Source: Haladaptatus pallidirubidus (GTDB lineage Archaea; Halobacteriota; Halobacteria; Halobacteriales; Haladaptataceae). Taken from it: a stretch of 64,000 nt of DNA. The notes beneath the pieces were generated by a model. That model was not told the DNA's origin, did not search any database, and saw nothing but the letters and a program-made list of their open reading frames with translations. Position numbers and translations under genes: made by a program. Below are positions 46,236 through 55,209 of this stretch, piece by piece. The stretch is from positions 2,976,001-3,040,000 of the forward strand of contig NZ_CP085301.1 in NCBI RefSeq assembly GCF_020700235.1. The letters run 5' to 3'. Position 1 is the first letter of the stretch. Each line of letters opens with the position of its first letter.

Positions 46236-47827
46236 GCGGCGCACACGAGCGCGGGACGGCACTCGTAGACGGCGAAAAGAGCATCCTCGAATGGCTCTCG
46301 TACGGAATCATAACGCTCGGTGTCGTCACGCCGGTCCTGACCGCGACGACGTTCCTCCGCGAAACGACGTCGCTGTTTGGCATCGGTCTGTTGGACGTGT
46401 TCGCACTGCTGACCGCCCTCATCGGTTTCGGAGTTCTCGGAATCGGCGTCGGTTCGTGGAGCGGTCGGTTCGAGACGATGCCGGACGAACGAACCGGTGT
46501 GACGACGGGCGTCGGATTTGGTATCGTAGCGGTGGTCGCGGCGGGGCTGGCTGCTTCCCAACTGGTCGGTGTCGGTGTTGTCGTCTGGGTGCCTGTCGCC
46601 CTCGTCGTTGGTCTCATCGTGGCAGTTGGCGTACTCGTTACCCGCGAAGACCTCGGGACGACGGTGCCGGTTGGAGTGTTCGCCCTTGGCATTACCGGAC
46701 TCGTCTTCGGCGACGTGCTCACCGCGAGTTGGTCGTGGGAACCCTCCGGCCTCTCGGCGGCGTTCCCGGGCTATTTGGTGGTTCCGGCACTTGCCGGTGT
46801 GACCGGACTGCTCGGCGCGTGGGCCGGTTCCCTGGCGAGCGAGGGATTCGGAAGCCGCGGTCGTCAGCGCGGTGCGTTCGCACTCATCGGACTCAGTGCG
46901 GTCGCAATGTTGGCGGTCCTGGCGATGCTGCTCCTGTTCATCGGACGACAGGGATTCGGCCACGCATTCAGCGAGTTCAGCGTCGGAATCGGCCCGGCGG
47001 TCATCCCCGTGGTGAACGCCGAAATACCGTTCGTTCGAATACAGATGCCGTTCGTCACCAACGGATACACGTTCCGTCCGGACGAAATCAACGGCATCTT
47101 CCCGGCCGTCGTCGGAACCGTCTGGGTCGTCGTCGGGGCCGTCCTCGTCGGCGTACCGCTCGCCGTCGCCGCGGCGGTTTTCCTCACGGAATACGCCGAG
47201 CAGGGCCGGTTCACGCAAGTCGTCGAAATTGCGACTAACGGACTCTGGAGTACACCCAGCGTCGTGTTCGGCTTGTTCGGCTACGCCTTTTTGGTTCCGC
47301 GACTCGGCAACGACACGTCGCTACTCGCGGGGATGCTCGTTCTCGGGTTCATGCTCATCCCGCTCGTGCTCATCACGAGCAGAGAGGCGGTGTTGGCTGT
47401 TCCGGACGAGTACCGAGACGCAAGCGCCGCACTTGGCGTCAGCCAGTGGGAAACCATCAAGAGCGTCGTTCTCCCGGCGGCGATGCCAGGTATCCTCACG
47501 GGCGTCATCCTCGGTGTCGGTCGCATTGCTGGCGAGACGGCACCGATTTTGTTGGTGATGGCTGGTGGACTACGCGATTCGGCACCGAAGGTGCTCGGGT
47601 CGTTCGAGTTCTCTTCGGTACCTCCCTTCGTCACTAACGACGCGCTCCTTGCGAGCGCACCGACGCTTCCCTACCAACTGTACGCGAGTATCACCGCCGG
47701 AGTGAGTGGTGAGAACGCCGAGGCGTTCGGATGGGGGACGGCCTTCGTGCTGTTGTTGGTCGTCCTCTCGTTCTACGCCGTCGGAATCGGGACGCGAATC
47801 TACTTCAGGAGGAAACTACAGCAATGA
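46232..47827 (+). CDS. pstA: Phosphate ABC importer permease PstA with a long N-terminal membrane extension
   Basis: The 531-residue protein is almost twice the length of bacterial PstA. The first 230 residues form about six additional hydrophobic helices of unknown role. The PstA core (about 235-530) then carries [36 protein letters not shown], and the coupling loop [31 protein letters not shown]. Long PstA proteins occur in other haloarchaea, so the extension is probably lineage-typical. Its ends overlap pstC and pstB by four bases each. Confidence 0.9.
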   Translation: MSGAHERGTALVDGEKSILEWLSYGIITLGVVTPVLTATTFLRETTSLFGIGLLDVFALLTALIGFGVLGIGVGSWSGRFETMPDERTGVTTGVGFGIVAVVAAGLAASQLVGVGVVVWVPVALVVGLIVAVGVLVTREDLGTTVPVGVFALGITGLVFGDVLTASWSWEPSGLSAAFPGYLVVPALAGVTGLLGAWAGSLASEGFGSRGRQRGAFALIGLSAVAMLAVLAMLLLFIGRQGFGHAFSEFSVGIGPAVIPVVNAEIPFVRIQMPFVTNGYTFRPDEINGIFPAVVGTVWVVVGAVLVGVPLAVAAAVFLTEYAEQGRFTQVVEIATNGLWSTPSVVFGLFGYAFLVPRLGNDTSLLAGMLVLGFMLIPLVLITSREAVLAVPDEYRDASAALGVSQWETIKSVVLPAAMPGILTGVILGVGRIAGETAPILLVMAGGLRDSAPKVLGSFEFSSVPPFVTNDALLASAPTLPYQLYASITAGVSGENAEAFGWGTAFVLLLVVLSFYAVGIGTRIYFRRKLQQ

Positions 47828-48729
47828 GTAAAAATGCACTACAGTCAACGGAGACGACGCAGCGCCAGCAAACCACCACGTCCGGCGAGAGTACCGAGCA
47901 ACTCCGCGATGAGTGGACCGACTACGAGTTTGCGGGAGACTCGAAACTCTCCGTCGAGGGACTGAACGTCCACTACGGCGACGAGCACGCCCTCAAGGAT
48001 ATCTCAATGGAGATTCCGGAACGGAGCGTTACCGCCCTCGTTGGGCCGTCCGGCTGTGGTAAATCAACGTTCCTGCGCTGTCTCAACCGGATGAACGACC
48101 GGATTAACAGCGCCCAAATCGACGGTTCCGTCCGCCTCGATGGCGAGGAAATCTATCAGGATAACGCCAATCTGGTCGAACTCAGAAAGCGCGTCGGGAT
48201 GGTATTTCAGGCACCGAACCCGTTTCCGAAGTCGATTCGTGATAACGTCTCGTATGGCCCGCGCAAGCACGGCGAAATCAAAACTGGCCTTATCGCACGA
48301 TTGCTCGGTGAAGCCAACGAAGATGAAGAAGACGAACTTGTCGAACGAGCGCTACGGAACGCCGCGCTCTGGGACGAAGTGAGTGATCGCCTCGACGACA
48401 ACGCAATGGGGCTTTCGGGCGGCCAGCAACAACGCCTCTGCACCGCCCGCTGTCTCGCCACCGACCCGGAGGTCATCCTGATGGACGAACCCGCGAGTGC
48501 GCTTGACCCCATCGCAACTGCGAAAATCGAAGACCTGGTGGACGACCTCTCCGAGGAGTACACCGTCGTCGTCGTGACCCACAACATGCAACAGGCGGCC
48601 CGAATCTCCGACCAGACGGCTGTCTTCCTGACCGGCGGCGAACTCGTGGAGTACGACGAGACGGGGAAAATATTCGAGAATCCCGAAAGTCAGCGCGTCG
48701 AAGATTACGTCAGCGGCAAGTTCGGATAA
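47824..48729 (+). CDS. pstB: Phosphate ABC importer ATPase PstB
   Basis: The 301-residue ATPase has a polar 35-residue leader, Walker [10 protein letters not shown], the PstB-specific LRCLNRMND directly after it, the signature [16 protein letters not shown], and [13 protein letters not shown] at Walker B. It powers phosphate uptake. ATG 47824 overlaps the pstA stop (ATGA). A segment near residue 150 ([25 protein letters not shown]) is longer and more acidic than in bacterial homologues. Confidence 0.94.
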   Translation: MSKNALQSTETTQRQQTTTSGESTEQLRDEWTDYEFAGDSKLSVEGLNVHYGDEHALKDISMEIPERSVTALVGPSGCGKSTFLRCLNRMNDRINSAQIDGSVRLDGEEIYQDNANLVELRKRVGMVFQAPNPFPKSIRDNVSYGPRKHGEIKTGLIARLLGEANEDEEDELVERALRNAALWDEVSDRLDDNAMGLSGGQQQRLCTARCLATDPEVILMDEPASALDPIATAKIEDLVDDLSEEYTVVVVTHNMQQAARISDQTAVFLTGGELVEYDETGKIFENPESQRVEDYVSGKFG

Positions 48730-48742
48730 CGGTGAGTCAGGC

Positions 48743-49720
48743 ATGGAAACGAGAAAAGTCCAATACACGGGAAGTTCGACGACGATTTCCCTGCCGAAGG
48801 AGTGGGCCGACGAACACGGCGTCGAAGCCGGGATGCAGTTGGCGCTCTACCCCGCCGAGAACGGCGAGTTGATAATCGGTGCCGAACAGACCGACGACGG
48901 CGACCCGCCGGAGGTCTGCGTTGAAGGACGCTCCGCGACGGTCGTCCAACAGACGGTGAAGTCGCTGTACGCCATCGGCAACGACACGTTTACCCTCACG
49001 GCAGATGGCGGATTCGACCGGGAGCAACGCCGTGCCGCCGCGAGGGCGGCGACCAACTTGGTCGGATTGGAGGTGCGAAACGAGTCCGAGACGGAACTCG
49101 TGCTCACCACCGTATTCGACGCCGCGGCGGTATCCATCGAACGAACGGTGCTCCAACTCCAGTATACCACACTCTCGATGCATCAGGACGCCATCCACGG
49201 ACTCATCGACGGAAACGAAGAACGTGCCAACAGGGTGGCAAAGCGATGGAATGACGCCGAAAGGCGGTTTCTCGTCGCCGAGAACTGTTTCCAGCGGACG
49301 CTCACTGATGTCGAACAACTCGACCGCCTCGGACACTCGCGCCCGGACATCTTCGACCAGTACGCGACGGCGCGACATCTCGCGGACGTTGGAGAGCAAG
49401 CCCAACGAATCGCAACGCTGGTTGGAAGCGAAGCGATGGTCGAAAAACCGTGGCCCGACGAGTTTGAACGATTCGCCAGAGAGTCACGACACCTCACCGA
49501 ACAGGCCGTTGACGACGTTTTGAGCTCGGACGAACCACCATACGAGACGGTACGAACCTGTCGGAAACTCGTCGATGATATCTCCGAACTGCGGCGACGG
49601 CTGTATCGGGAAAACGAAGTGACGTATGGACGATCAGTTGCTGTTGGCTCCCTCGAACGGACGGCGAGAGAGGCAGTGAAAATCGCGGAACGGGCGGTAC
49701 AGGCGTCGCTTCGCCGGTAG
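48743..49720 (+). CDS. phoU: AbrB-type DNA-binding domain fused to PhoU-like domains
   Basis: The 325-residue protein opens with a SpoVT/AbrB swapped-hairpin domain (METRKVQYTGSSTTISLPKEWADEHGVEAG, residues 1-48). A mostly helical region follows with two PhoU-like three-helix bundles (about 105-200 and 215-315). Archaeal proteins of this architecture regulate phosphate genes, and PhoU domains sense the state of the Pst transporter, so it is the likely feedback regulator of this operon. It begins 13 bp after pstB, in the same transcript. Confidence 0.88.
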   Translation: METRKVQYTGSSTTISLPKEWADEHGVEAGMQLALYPAENGELIIGAEQTDDGDPPEVCVEGRSATVVQQTVKSLYAIGNDTFTLTADGGFDREQRRAAARAATNLVGLEVRNESETELVLTTVFDAAAVSIERTVLQLQYTTLSMHQDAIHGLIDGNEERANRVAKRWNDAERRFLVAENCFQRTLTDVEQLDRLGHSRPDIFDQYATARHLADVGEQAQRIATLVGSEAMVEKPWPDEFERFARESRHLTEQAVDDVLSSDEPPYETVRTCRKLVDDISELRRRLYRENEVTYGRSVAVGSLERTAREAVKIAERAVQASLRR

Positions 49721-49762
49721 CGAGGAAACTGCGCAGTTGGTCTGTTACTGACTTTTGCCGGA

Positions 49763-50569
49763 CTACTGCCCGTCGAACGCCGAGCGAAGCGTCCACTCTC
49801 CCGAATCGAAAAACGGCGACCCGGAATAGCCCGCACCCCGCCAGAGCGCGTCGATGGGGTCGGCCAGTTCGGTTCGAACGTCTGCGTCGAAGTTCGACAG
49901 GCTGACGGGAAACGGCGCGAGTATCTCTTCGGCGATTCGTCCCGCGTCGTCCGACTTCCGGTCGTTCGAATCGAGTAACCAACCGCCGACGCCGTACATC
50001 GTGAGCGTAACGTGAATCGGTGCCATCTGTTGATGATACGCGAGGACGCGGAGATACCGCCGAACGCACCGCGTCAGGTCGAGTTCGAGGGTGCGGCCAT
50101 CGAGTCGTTTCGCTTCCCGTCGGGTCGGTTCGTTTTGGTTCGATTCGTTTTCCTCCCACATCCCGTCGAATGGAATCGCCGAGGCGGATTCGATGACGCC
50201 GTTCGAAAAGAGGTGTGTGTAGCCGACGCAGTCGTCTTCACGCTCGTCTGCCGACTCGCGCTTGACGTAGGCACCGAATCCGTCGGCGGTCCACGTTCCG
50301 CGTGCGTCATGATTGCCGAGTACCGGCAGTTGCGTCGGTCGCGATGGGTTGGCTTCCGGCAGTATCGAGTGTTCCGCGAGGTCGATGGCGTAGCCGTCGT
50401 CGTAGACGGCGTCCGGGACGACGTGAACGACGATTCCCCGCGGTACGTCGAAATCGAAGTAGCCCTCACCCTCGCTGATTGTTTCGAGGCGGTGTTCGTG
50501 GAGCGCCGTCGCCTGTTCGTTCGACCCACCGGCGTATTTCGCCGCCATGACCGCGTCTCGATAGCTCAT
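49763..50569 (-). CDS. Hypothetical cytoplasmic protein (268 aa)
   Basis: I do not recognise a named family with certainty. The sequence ALHEHRLETI...GIVVHVVPDAVYDDGYAIDL near residues 22-64 and the later TLELDLTRCVRRYLRVL resemble the C-terminal part of proteins that start with a Schlafen AlbA_2 domain, but the AlbA_2 domain itself is absent. There is no signal peptide or membrane helix. It is transcribed convergently with the PhoU-like gene, 43 bp away. A degenerate or stand-alone effector half is possible. Confidence 0.6.
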   Translation of the reverse strand: MSYRDAVMAAKYAGGSNEQATALHEHRLETISEGEGYFDFDVPRGIVVHVVPDAVYDDGYAIDLAEHSILPEANPSRPTQLPVLGNHDARGTWTADGFGAYVKRESADEREDDCVGYTHLFSNGVIESASAIPFDGMWEENESNQNEPTRREAKRLDGRTLELDLTRCVRRYLRVLAYHQQMAPIHVTLTMYGVGGWLLDSNDRKSDDAGRIAEEILAPFPVSLSNFDADVRTELADPIDALWRGAGYSGSPFFDSGEWTLRSAFDGQ

Positions 50570-50656
50570 CCAGTGTCGAATAGCTGTCCGCGGACGTGGT
50601 TAAGTGAACTGGTACGCGGAATCGGAGAGAGCCGTTCACTTTTTCGGCTCCCTATG

Positions 50657-51100
50657 CTACTCCCCGAACTCGTCTATGCGCCCGTGAACGTATGCACACC
50701 ACTCGTCTAGCGTCTGGTGCATCAGGTCTTTTGCGTCTTCAAGCGGCGTCGGTTCGTGTCGGTAGACGTGGCCGCCGCCGTCGAGGAGGTGGCGTCGTCT
50801 GCTGGCCAATCCTTTCTCTCGCAGGGTCGCTAACGACCGCGAAACGTTGCTTCGGTCGCGGTCGGTTTCGGCGGCTAGCTCCTCGGTTGTGCTGTTTGGC
50901 TGTTCCAACAGCACGCGATACGTGTGGCTCTCGTGGGGTTGGATGGAGAACACGCAGGTCATCACGTTCTCGAAACTCGGTTCGTCGCCGAGCATCAGGG
51001 TTCGAAACCGCTGTGGGTCGGGGTCGCTCATGTGTGAATCATACACATAATTCCTGATAAAATCCGGAGTTACTTCGAACTCACCCCGGTCGTCGGTCAT
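50657..51100 (-). CDS. Winged-helix transcriptional regulator
   Basis: The 147-residue protein has a central winged-helix domain (about residues 63-115: LLEQPNSTTEELAAETDRDRSNVSRSLATLREKGLASRR) followed by a helix likely for dimerisation and an HVYRHEPTP wing tip. It resembles MarR/TrmB-like haloarchaeal regulators. ATG 51100 was chosen; an in-frame start at 51124 would lie inside a 36-bp palindrome, and ATG 51031 is a shorter option. The palindrome just upstream and a divergent membrane-protein gene suggest a local autoregulated pair. Confidence 0.8.
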   Translation of the reverse strand: MTDDRGEFEVTPDFIRNYVYDSHMSDPDPQRFRTLMLGDEPSFENVMTCVFSIQPHESHTYRVLLEQPNSTTEELAAETDRDRSNVSRSLATLREKGLASRRRHLLDGGGHVYRHEPTPLEDAKDLMHQTLDEWCAYVHGRIDEFGE

Positions 51101-51106
51101 CCTGGT

Positions 51107-51142
51107 CGTGCGGGGCGAACGCACGTGCGTTCGCCCCGCACG
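51107..51142. repeat. 36-bp perfect palindrome between divergent regulator and membrane-protein genes
   Basis: The two 18-bp arms are exact reverse complements with no spacer (left arm CGTGCGGGGCGAACGCAC). It ends 6 bp before the regulator's ATG and lies 44 bp before the ATG of the divergent gene. It could be an operator or, in RNA, a very stable leader hairpin. Confidence 0.85.
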
Positions 51143-51186
51143 CGCGCCAAATCGCCTTATTCAAGATTGGAGTACACTCATCTGCA

Positions 51187-51669
51187 ATGGCGACAGAGAC
51201 TACCACGGAATCAGCGACGGACGTATCGACTTATCGGGAAAACGCATGGCAGTCTGGCGTCCTCTCAGGACTCATCGCAGGTGCCGTGATGGGCGTCATG
51301 CTGACGATGCAGATGCGGCCCGTCATCGAACACGCCATCCCGTCCCTATGGGGCCTTGACGGCGGAGCCGCCGGATGGACGATTCACATGATAAACTCCG
51401 CCATCTTCGGTGTGCTGTTCGCCGCGATGGTGTCGCTCACTGGCCTCCGTAGTTCGGCCGATTCGGTCGGAAAATCGGCCGCAATCGGCGTCGGCTACGG
51501 CGTCCTCGTTTGGGTCGTCGCCGCCGTCATCGTGATGCCGATTTGGTTACAGGCGGTCGGCTTTCCGATGGCTCCGAGTCTGCCGAACGTAAGCATGCAG
51601 AGTCTGATTGGCCACGTCGTATTCGGGGCTGTTCTCGGTGCGCTGTACCCGGTTATCCGAAATCGGTGA
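51187..51669 (+). CDS. Small four-helix membrane protein (DUF6789-like)
   Basis: The 160-residue protein has a polar N-terminus and four hydrophobic helices (about 22-42, 62-86, 97-117 and 135-155). Gly-rich motifs GLIAGAVMGVML and VVFGAVLGALYPVI are like those of haloarchaeal DUF6789 proteins. No catalytic motif is seen. It is divergent from the winged-helix regulator and shares its palindromic upstream region, so it is a likely target of that regulator. Confidence 0.75.
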   Translation: MATETTTESATDVSTYRENAWQSGVLSGLIAGAVMGVMLTMQMRPVIEHAIPSLWGLDGGAAGWTIHMINSAIFGVLFAAMVSLTGLRSSADSVGKSAAIGVGYGVLVWVVAAVIVMPIWLQAVGFPMAPSLPNVSMQSLIGHVVFGAVLGALYPVIRNR

Positions 51670-51776
51670 TGGTTCTGTAGTCTTCCAATCGACACCACGT
51701 TTTCACGCCGACGCCGACTGACGTGCTGCTGGAGATTCCAATTCGCACGAGACGGGAATCGTGCGGTTTCATCACT

Positions 51777-52490
51777 CTAACGATACGTCTCGTCCAGATG
51801 CGCAAGCAATTCATCCACCGTTTCCGGGTTGTACGTCCAGAACCCGTAGAACTGGCCGGGGTCGCGCTCTTCCGCCAGCAGTGCGCATTTCTGTAACGAA
51901 TCCCCGCCGCCGTCGTACACTAAAAACCACGTCTCGCCTGTTTCGGCCGTTCCGTTTCCGTGAAACGTCGTGTTCCGCATTTCGAACGAGTTCCACTCCC
52001 CGCGTCCGTAGATGTGGATGTCGAGAGCGGTTTCGTCGGCGAGTCGTGAGTACACCGGAACCTGCGAGCGAAACGCGGACGGCGACTGAAAGCCGACGTG
52101 GAGTTCGCCCTCCCCGACTCGCCACGTGCGGTCTTCGATTTCCCGACTCGTCGCGAGCATCTGGCGTCGGTCGAACGAGGCGAACAGCGTTCTATCGAGG
52201 AGAGAGAGCAGGTCGCGGAACGACGACGGGTCTACCTCGTCGCTCCACGGGACGGAAATCGGTGGGGTGAGAAATTCCCTGAGCGCCTGAACCCCTATCG
52301 TTCCCCTGAACTCCTCGTCGTCTCGAATGACGAGAAACTCGTCCCGACCGACGCTCGGAAGTCGTTTGTACTGAACCGTGACGTTCTTCGTTTCGAACTG
52401 CTCCGCGAGGTCAGTATCCGGGTCGGCGGTGTACACTACGAGCGTCTTTTGTTCCCGCTCGACCGCCGCGATTTGCTCTTGAAAGGTCAT
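51777..52490 (-). CDS. DICT sensory-domain protein
   Basis: The 237-residue cytoplasmic protein has the DICT fold, a sensory domain associated with light or signal response regulators, and it lacks a DNA-binding domain of its own. Typical elements are TLVVYTADPDTDLAEQF near the start, and LDIHIYGRGEW followed by ETWFLVYDGGGDSLQKCALLAEER near the C-terminus. It lies 3 bp after a small helix-turn-helix gene on the same strand, so sensor and DNA-binding parts are probably supplied by the two-gene unit. Confidence 0.78.
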   Translation of the reverse strand: MTFQEQIAAVEREQKTLVVYTADPDTDLAEQFETKNVTVQYKRLPSVGRDEFLVIRDDEEFRGTIGVQALREFLTPPISVPWSDEVDPSSFRDLLSLLDRTLFASFDRRQMLATSREIEDRTWRVGEGELHVGFQSPSAFRSQVPVYSRLADETALDIHIYGRGEWNSFEMRNTTFHGNGTAETGETWFLVYDGGGDSLQKCALLAEERDPGQFYGFWTYNPETVDELLAHLDETYR

Positions 52491-52493
52491 CGG

Positions 52494-52877
52494 CTACGAC
52501 TCGAAGTTCGGTTCCGGTGTGTTTTGGCGCTCGTTCTTCCGTGCCCATTCGATGATTCGACCGACGGAGGGCGCCAACTCCCCGAGCGAGAGCAGTTCCG
52601 TTTGTTCGTCGTAGTGGACGAGACCCGCTTCCCGCAACACCGGAATGTGCACTTCACGCAGTTCGATACGTATCCGTTTTCGGTCGTCGGGTGTTGCCAT
52701 TCGGTACTCGCCCGCGTAAATCCATCCGGTGAGAATATCCGCTAGTTCGTCCTCGAACACGCGCCCCCATTCCGTGAGGAGGTACAGCGCGTATCGGCGG
52801 TGGGTCTCCGCCAGCGCTCGATAGACGCTGTCGTCTATCGACGTATCCAACAGAACTCCCCAATCGTCCTCTCCCAT
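52494..52877 (-). CDS. Small winged-helix protein (DUF7344-like)
   Basis: The 127-residue protein has a winged-helix pattern: ETHRRYALYLLTEWG (helix 1), VFEDELADILTGWIY, then RIRIELREVHIPVLREAGLVHYDEQTELLSLG forming the recognition helix and wing. This is the DUF7344-type DNA-binding module frequent in haloarchaea. ATG 52877 was preferred over a GTG three codons earlier. It is co-transcribed with the DICT protein that starts 3 bp after it. Confidence 0.75.
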   Translation of the reverse strand: MGEDDWGVLLDTSIDDSVYRALAETHRRYALYLLTEWGRVFEDELADILTGWIYAGEYRMATPDDRKRIRIELREVHIPVLREAGLVHYDEQTELLSLGELAPSVGRIIEWARKNERQNTPEPNFES

Positions 52878-52960
52878 GGTGAACACCCCGTGCTCGTTCG
52901 GGATGAACGTCAGTAAAGGTTGTGTCTAGTGATACCATGGGGCAGTATCCCGCGCGGCGC

Positions 52961-53605
52961 TCAGTTCAGTTTGACGGCCAGATAGCGACTCACCGCGAAA
53001 AGCACGCCGCTCGCCACGAACGAAAGGAGCGAAACGGTGGCCACGCTCAGTTCGGTTCCGGACGGGTCGAACGGCCCCTGTTTTCCCGCCGTCGAATACT
53101 GCTGGAGGGTTTCGACGCCCGAGAATCCGAGCAGGAAGAAGCCGAGCGTGATTCCAAGGAGCAGGGCACCGCCGACGAATCCGTAGAACGACGCCATTTC
53201 CTCGGCGCTGAGGAGTTGTCGCATCCGACGTTCGCTCAACGTGGACTCTCCGCGGAGAATCGCGCCAGCGACCGCGACGTGTCCGACCGCGGTTCCAAGT
53301 TCGAGCAGGAGGACGAGCGCGCCCGGCATCAGAACCGTCGGCGAGGACGAAAGCGGGTCGCCACCCGGAAACAACGCGGCGACCGCTGAAGGATATGCCA
53401 GCGTGATGGGCGCGACGAGCGCCAACGCGAGCAGGAGGGCGCTCTGCCACGCCAGTTTCGTCGGAATCGGTTGGTCGAAGATGCTGTGCCGACGGACGCG
53501 CAGTCGCTCGTACTTCGAGCCGTTGAGAATGACGTCCGTAATGTCGTCATCGATGTAGTCTGTCTGTCCCGTCACGGTACGCACCCAAATGCAGGTGTTT
53601 TCCAT
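52961..53605 (-). CDS. Hypothetical membrane protein (214 aa)
   Basis: The protein has a 45-residue polar N-terminal part (MENTCIWVRTVTGQTDYIDDDI) followed by four hydrophobic helices (about 53-75, 90-112, 138-160 and 186-208). No conserved motif is recognised. It is on the same strand as the DICT pair but 83 bp upstream of it, so membership in that unit is possible but unproven. Confidence 0.65.
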   Translation of the reverse strand: MENTCIWVRTVTGQTDYIDDDITDVILNGSKYERLRVRRHSIFDQPIPTKLAWQSALLLALALVAPITLAYPSAVAALFPGGDPLSSSPTVLMPGALVLLLELGTAVGHVAVAGAILRGESTLSERRMRQLLSAEEMASFYGFVGGALLLGITLGFFLLGFSGVETLQQYSTAGKQGPFDPSGTELSVATVSLLSFVASGVLFAVSRYLAVKLN

Positions 53606-53797
53606 CGCTATTCACTTCTGGGATATACCGTTATCGGAACGCCTATCGGCCATTTTTCGGACAGTAGTGGTGACACAAAAATCGCGTGTCGGGACTCGTT
53701 GCCGGACGTAGGTCGAATCAAACCGATGGACTCCGAACCCGACCAAAATTCACCGGAGGTGAACCACTAATGTCACTGCCGACGATGTTGCTATCAA

Positions 53798-53956
53798 ATG
53801 ACTCACTACGATTCTATCGTCGTCGGTGTCGGCGCTGGTTTTTCGAGCCACAGATTTAAACTGTCGAGCGCGATTGGTGAGATTCTGGCCGAACTGGCCG
53901 TCGAGGGCGAGAACCGTCACGACATCGATTTATTTTCGCTCAATCGGTTTCGCTGA
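53798..53956 (+). pseudogene. Collapsed FAD-dependent amine oxidase (sarcosine/N-methyltryptophan oxidase type)
   Basis: An uninterrupted 52-codon frame joins the N-terminus of a sarcosine/N-methyl-tryptophan oxidase (MTHYDSIVVGVG, start of the FAD-binding fold) directly to its C-terminus (AGFSSHRFKLSSAIGEILAELAVEGE...DIDLFSLNRF). About 320 central residues, including the rest of the FAD domain and the whole substrate domain, are gone. The fragments meet in frame, so a short peptide could still be made, but no enzyme. An intact relative of the same superfamily lies immediately downstream on the other strand. Confidence 0.75.
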
Positions 53957-53971
53957 AACCGATTGAGCGAA
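53935..53971. terminator. Bidirectional hairpin between the pseudogene and the FAD oxidase gene
   Basis: Arms of 16 bp (TTCGCTCAATCGGTTT and its complement) surround a 5-base loop. The left arm overlaps the last codons of the collapsed gene, and the hairpin ends 5 bp before the convergent gene's stop. T-rich sequence (TTTATTTTC) flanks the left side, which would serve termination of the minus-strand gene. Confidence 0.7.
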
Positions 53972-53976
53972 TCGGC

Positions 53977-55107
53977 TCACCGAAACCGCTTCACGCTAAA
54001 CTGTTCCAATTCCATCGGCTCGCCGAAAATCGCATCCGCCACGAGTTTTCCGCTGTACGGGCCGAGTTGGAGGCCCGTCGCCCCGTGGCCGGTCGCCAGA
54101 TGAACTCCTTCGACGGTCGGAATCGAACCCAACACGGGCAGTTGGTCGGCGGAACGCGGCCTGAGTCCGATTCGAATGTCGGCGATTTCTGCATCTTCCA
54201 GTCCGGGCGCGACGCGAAGCGCTTCCGACAGCACCTCGTGGACGCCGCCCGCCGTGGTTCGCGGTTCGAATCCCGAATCGACCTCCCGGGTCGCGCCGAC
54301 GACGACTCGGTTGTCCGACCACGGAACCATGTAGTGCCCGCGGAACGCGCCCACGATGGGCCAGTTTTCGGTGTCGGTTTCGTGCAGGTCGAGGTGGATG
54401 ATTTGGCCGCGCTGCGGTTCGACCGGAATCGAAACGCCGAGCGATTCTTCGAACCGTCGTGACCACGCGCCGCCAGCGACGACGACGTTTTCGGCGTCGT
54501 CGCTGCCGCCGTCCGCGGTTTCGACGCCCGTGACGGTTCCGTCTTCGTGGGTAATGCGTGTCACGTCTCTCTCTACGACGGTAAGGCCGTGGCGTTCTCC
54601 CGCGCGAAGCAGCGCCGCGGTGAACGTTCGAGCGTCCACCCTCGCCGCGTCGCTGTAGGCGCGACACCGCTTCGTCGGTGCGAGCGCCGGGAATTTCGCC
54701 TGTGCTTCGTCCGAGGATCGTTCGGTCGTCGTTCCGGGTTTCGGCTCTCCGTACTTCTCCTGTCGGTTCTCGATGCGCTCGGTGGCGTCGTCGAACGCCG
54801 CCACCTCGTCGTCGTCCACGGCGACCGAGAGGAGTTCGCAGTTCGAATACCCCGTATCGCCGTCCTGTTCGTCGGTCAATCGGTCGTTCAGCGTCGGGTA
54901 GTAGGCCGCGGCGTCGAGCGCGAACTCGAACCAGACGGACGAGGCGGTTCGACTGCTCGTCGCTGGCGAGATGATTCCCGCACCCGCATCGGTCGCGCGC
55001 CCCGGGTCGTGTCGGTCGATGAGGAGCGTTTCGGCGTCGTTCCGCGCGAGATGGTACGCGACGGACGCGCCGACGATGCCGCCTCCGACGACGATGGCGT
55101 CGTACAT
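53977..55107 (-). CDS. FAD-dependent oxidoreductase (D-amino-acid/glycine oxidase family)
   Basis: The 376-residue DAO-superfamily flavoenzyme begins with the dinucleotide motif IVVGGGIVGASVAYHLA (residues 5-21). It has DRHDPGRATDAGAGIISP near 32, a substrate domain with RGQIIHLDL, and a C-terminal FAD motif LATGHGATGLQLGPYSGKLVAD. Members oxidise secondary or D-amino acids or glycine. The substrate is unknown. It ends next to a strong hairpin and is convergent with the collapsed oxidase, which is a related but clearly different family member. Confidence 0.87.
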   Translation of the reverse strand: MYDAIVVGGGIVGASVAYHLARNDAETLLIDRHDPGRATDAGAGIISPATSSRTASSVWFEFALDAAAYYPTLNDRLTDEQDGDTGYSNCELLSVAVDDDEVAAFDDATERIENRQEKYGEPKPGTTTERSSDEAQAKFPALAPTKRCRAYSDAARVDARTFTAALLRAGERHGLTVVERDVTRITHEDGTVTGVETADGGSDDAENVVVAGGAWSRRFEESLGVSIPVEPQRGQIIHLDLHETDTENWPIVGAFRGHYMVPWSDNRVVVGATREVDSGFEPRTTAGGVHEVLSEALRVAPGLEDAEIADIRIGLRPRSADQLPVLGSIPTVEGVHLATGHGATGLQLGPYSGKLVADAIFGEPMELEQFSVKRFR

Positions 55108-55209
55108 GATTCGGCAACAATCGTCCCGGCAGTGACTCGGTTATATCGGTCGCGACAATCTACGCTTGGAGTTCACGGTCGGGAAGTTTTCGAAATGGTC
55201 GATACACTG

